From contig OY741281.1 in NCBI GenBank assembly GCA_963514095.1, positions 11,912,028 through 11,976,027 of the forward strand: DNA of 64,000 nucleotides, in the 5' to 3' direction. Origin of the DNA: Eutrigla gurnardus (Eukaryota > Chordata > Actinopteri > Perciformes > Triglidae). Shown here in pieces: positions 62,304-64,000 of the stretch; position 1 is the first letter of the stretch; each line of letters opens with the position of its first letter. Position numbers and translations under genes: made by a program. The notes under the pieces were generated by a model. It ran no database searches. It worked only from the letters and a program-made list of their open reading frames with translations, and was not told where the DNA came from.

Positions 62304-63655
62304 CTGAAGAGATGGAGAAAAGACAAAGTGTGTTAGACAGGACAAGCAAGGGCATAAGAGAGAGTTCTGCTGCGAAGCTCCTCGGTACGAAAGCTTGGAA
62401 TTTTCTGTCCGGGTGCAATTTAATAATACATATAATGGCCTCGCTGCAGCATGCACAATTGTTTCCGTGCATTGAGCAAAGGGAGCACCGTCTGCAGACA
62501 GTGCTTCGTGGTGTCACTACTCTACTTTAACCTCTACTGTGAGTTATGACTCCAATCTTTATTTGAGAGATACCAAATCTGGAAAAAAAAAAAACAGTTT
62601 GAGATTTCTCATCTGGTCATTGATGGGAGAAAGGGGTATTAAAGTTATTAAAACCATAGATATCCTTTTTCAATGTATGACAAGTAACCTTTTAAAGCCA
62701 CCCGGCAGCATCGGTACAACATTTTTTATGTGAATAATAAGTTGCTTTGGGACTGTTGCCTCCTTGTCGAGGGGGACGTGAAGTACTGTCAGACGCAGAA
62801 CACGGAAACAGATCGGGGCTTGAAGACAGCCATGCGACAGCTAAAAATGAAATGTGATCATTAACATGAATGTGACTGACAGGTGGGAAAAGGTGTGAGG
62901 CAGAGTGACTAGTTGAAAGCTTTCTAAATGTGTGAGCAAAATAAAAAAAAAAAGCCCTTTAGTCCCATCCTGTGTGCGGTGTGGGGACCGTTGTCCCTTT
63001 GAGTAGTTGAAGCACTGCACCTGAAACTGCTTTACAAAGTGTAAATCTGTCTCATGAAGACTTTTGTGGAATTCCTAACTGAAATGTGTTATTCATAAAT
63101 GAGTTGTTTTCCTTTTTATTTTGGTACAACAAATAAATGTTGAAATGAAAGGTGACACAGAATCTTTGAAAGAAAAGTGTATTTTTTTCTTCTCCAGAGG
63201 AGCTGATAAGAGAAGTCTTTCACTGATGAAATGATGACACATCCACTGGCTGGTAATGAGAGTTTTGGCACTTGGTGTTCAAAAAAGAATGGTATTGTCT
63301 TTACTGTATAGTGGATTAGATGTGAAAAGGGAGAATAACACCAACTCATAATGCAAAATACATATCAGTGAACACAATGACGCATCATGCAGCCAGTGCA
63401 AATTGCTTTGCAATGAAAATGACGTAATTCTACTGTTAACACCACAATCGTTGACATTCAGGAAAAAAAAAAAAGTGTACTACTGTCTCCAGTCTCGTTG
63501 TATTGAAACTGCAGTACAGCATTGAAGCATGTGACACTAAAACGTCATGGAGGGACGTCTGTCTGTCACTATTGGGAGCTGCCTGCCTAAGGCGGCGTGG
63601 ATGGAAGATTACCCCTGAAAGCATCGCTTGCAACCCAACCCTGTTTGTGTCTGCA

Positions 63656-63656
<1 letters not shown>

Positions 63657-63682
<26 letters not shown>
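63657..63682. repeat. (GT)13 microsatellite
   Basis: Short GT array. Confidence 0.92.
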
Positions 63683-63686
<4 letters not shown>

Positions 63687-63893
63687 GTGCTTTAGCTACT
63701 TAAGTGGCTTACTGACAGTTCCATATCTGTCATCTAGCTATGAGCCAGACAGATGAGATTTTCCAACCATCAACCGCCGCACGTGAGTGCGTGCACATGC
63801 ACGCGCGTTGAATTGAAGTTAATCACAGCCACGCAGAAGCAGATCAATAGCGAAGTGAACTCCACCCCACTGAAGATATTGTGCGCGACCCAT

Positions 63894-63895
<2 letters not shown>

Positions 63896-63937
<42 letters not shown>
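63896..63937. repeat. (GT)21 microsatellite
   Basis: Uninterrupted GT units near the right edge. Confidence 0.94.
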
Positions 63938-63941
<4 letters not shown>

Positions 63942-64000
63942 CACCCGGCGAGAGAGAGAGACTGTGTGAGCGAGATGTAGAGAGAGTGTATGCTGGTTTG

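Larger units (their letters stand above)
62304..64000 (-). other. ctnnd2: ctnnd2 upstream intron (partial)
   Basis: Begins after the acceptor (tcttcag) of the coiled-coil exon and runs off the window. It holds GT tracts at 63657-63682 and 63896-63937. No first coding exon (mammalian MFARKPPGA...) was found. Confidence 0.8.

Overview
The window is vertebrate, most likely teleost fish, nuclear DNA. The evidence is small exons in very long introns with GT-AG splice sites, a dense field of (CA)n/(GT)n microsatellites and G/C homopolymers, and relics of typical fish transposons (hAT MITE, tRNA-SINE, L1 and other LINE fragments). No prokaryotic-style gene organisation is present. Most long ORFs are translations of dinucleotide repeats or chance intronic ORFs.

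One protein gene is supported. It is ctnnd2 (delta-catenin/NPRAP, p120-catenin subfamily), on the minus strand and spanning almost the whole window. Ten consecutive internal coding exons can be read, 5' to 3' in the gene: 62303-62191, 36404-36370, 35868-35764, 32224-32052, 26991-26937, 26399-26192, 25944-25827, 24867-24735, 20132-19959 and 9129-8829. All introns have GT-AG ends. The reading phase carries through all ten exons without a stop, giving 1,415 nt or 471 complete codons. They encode the N-terminal coiled coil and the long Ser/Pro/Gly-rich region up to the SPSIDSIQKDP motif just before the armadillo repeats. The first coding exon(s) and promoter lie beyond the right edge (>64000). The armadillo and C-terminal PDZ-binding exons lie beyond the left edge (<1). 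Whether this is the ctnnd2a or ctnnd2b paralogue cannot be decided here.

Layout: 1-8828 is an intron; 8829-36404 holds nine exons with introns of 0.25-10.8 kb; 36405-62190 is a single 25.8-kb intron; 62191-62303 is the coiled-coil exon; 62304-64000 is the next intron upstream.

The introns contain two intact-ended non-autonomous DNA transposons: a 345-bp hAT MITE with a perfect 8-bp target duplication, and a 560-bp CpG-rich element flanked by TTAA. They also contain several retroelement relics, two strong inverted repeats, and simple repeats placed very close to splice sites. I found no new gene system. The points most worth a second look are splice-site architecture (a 35-nt microexon beside a CA repeat, a C19 run in a 3' splice site, a NAGNAG acceptor), lineage differences in the delta-catenin N-terminus, and the two DNA transposons.
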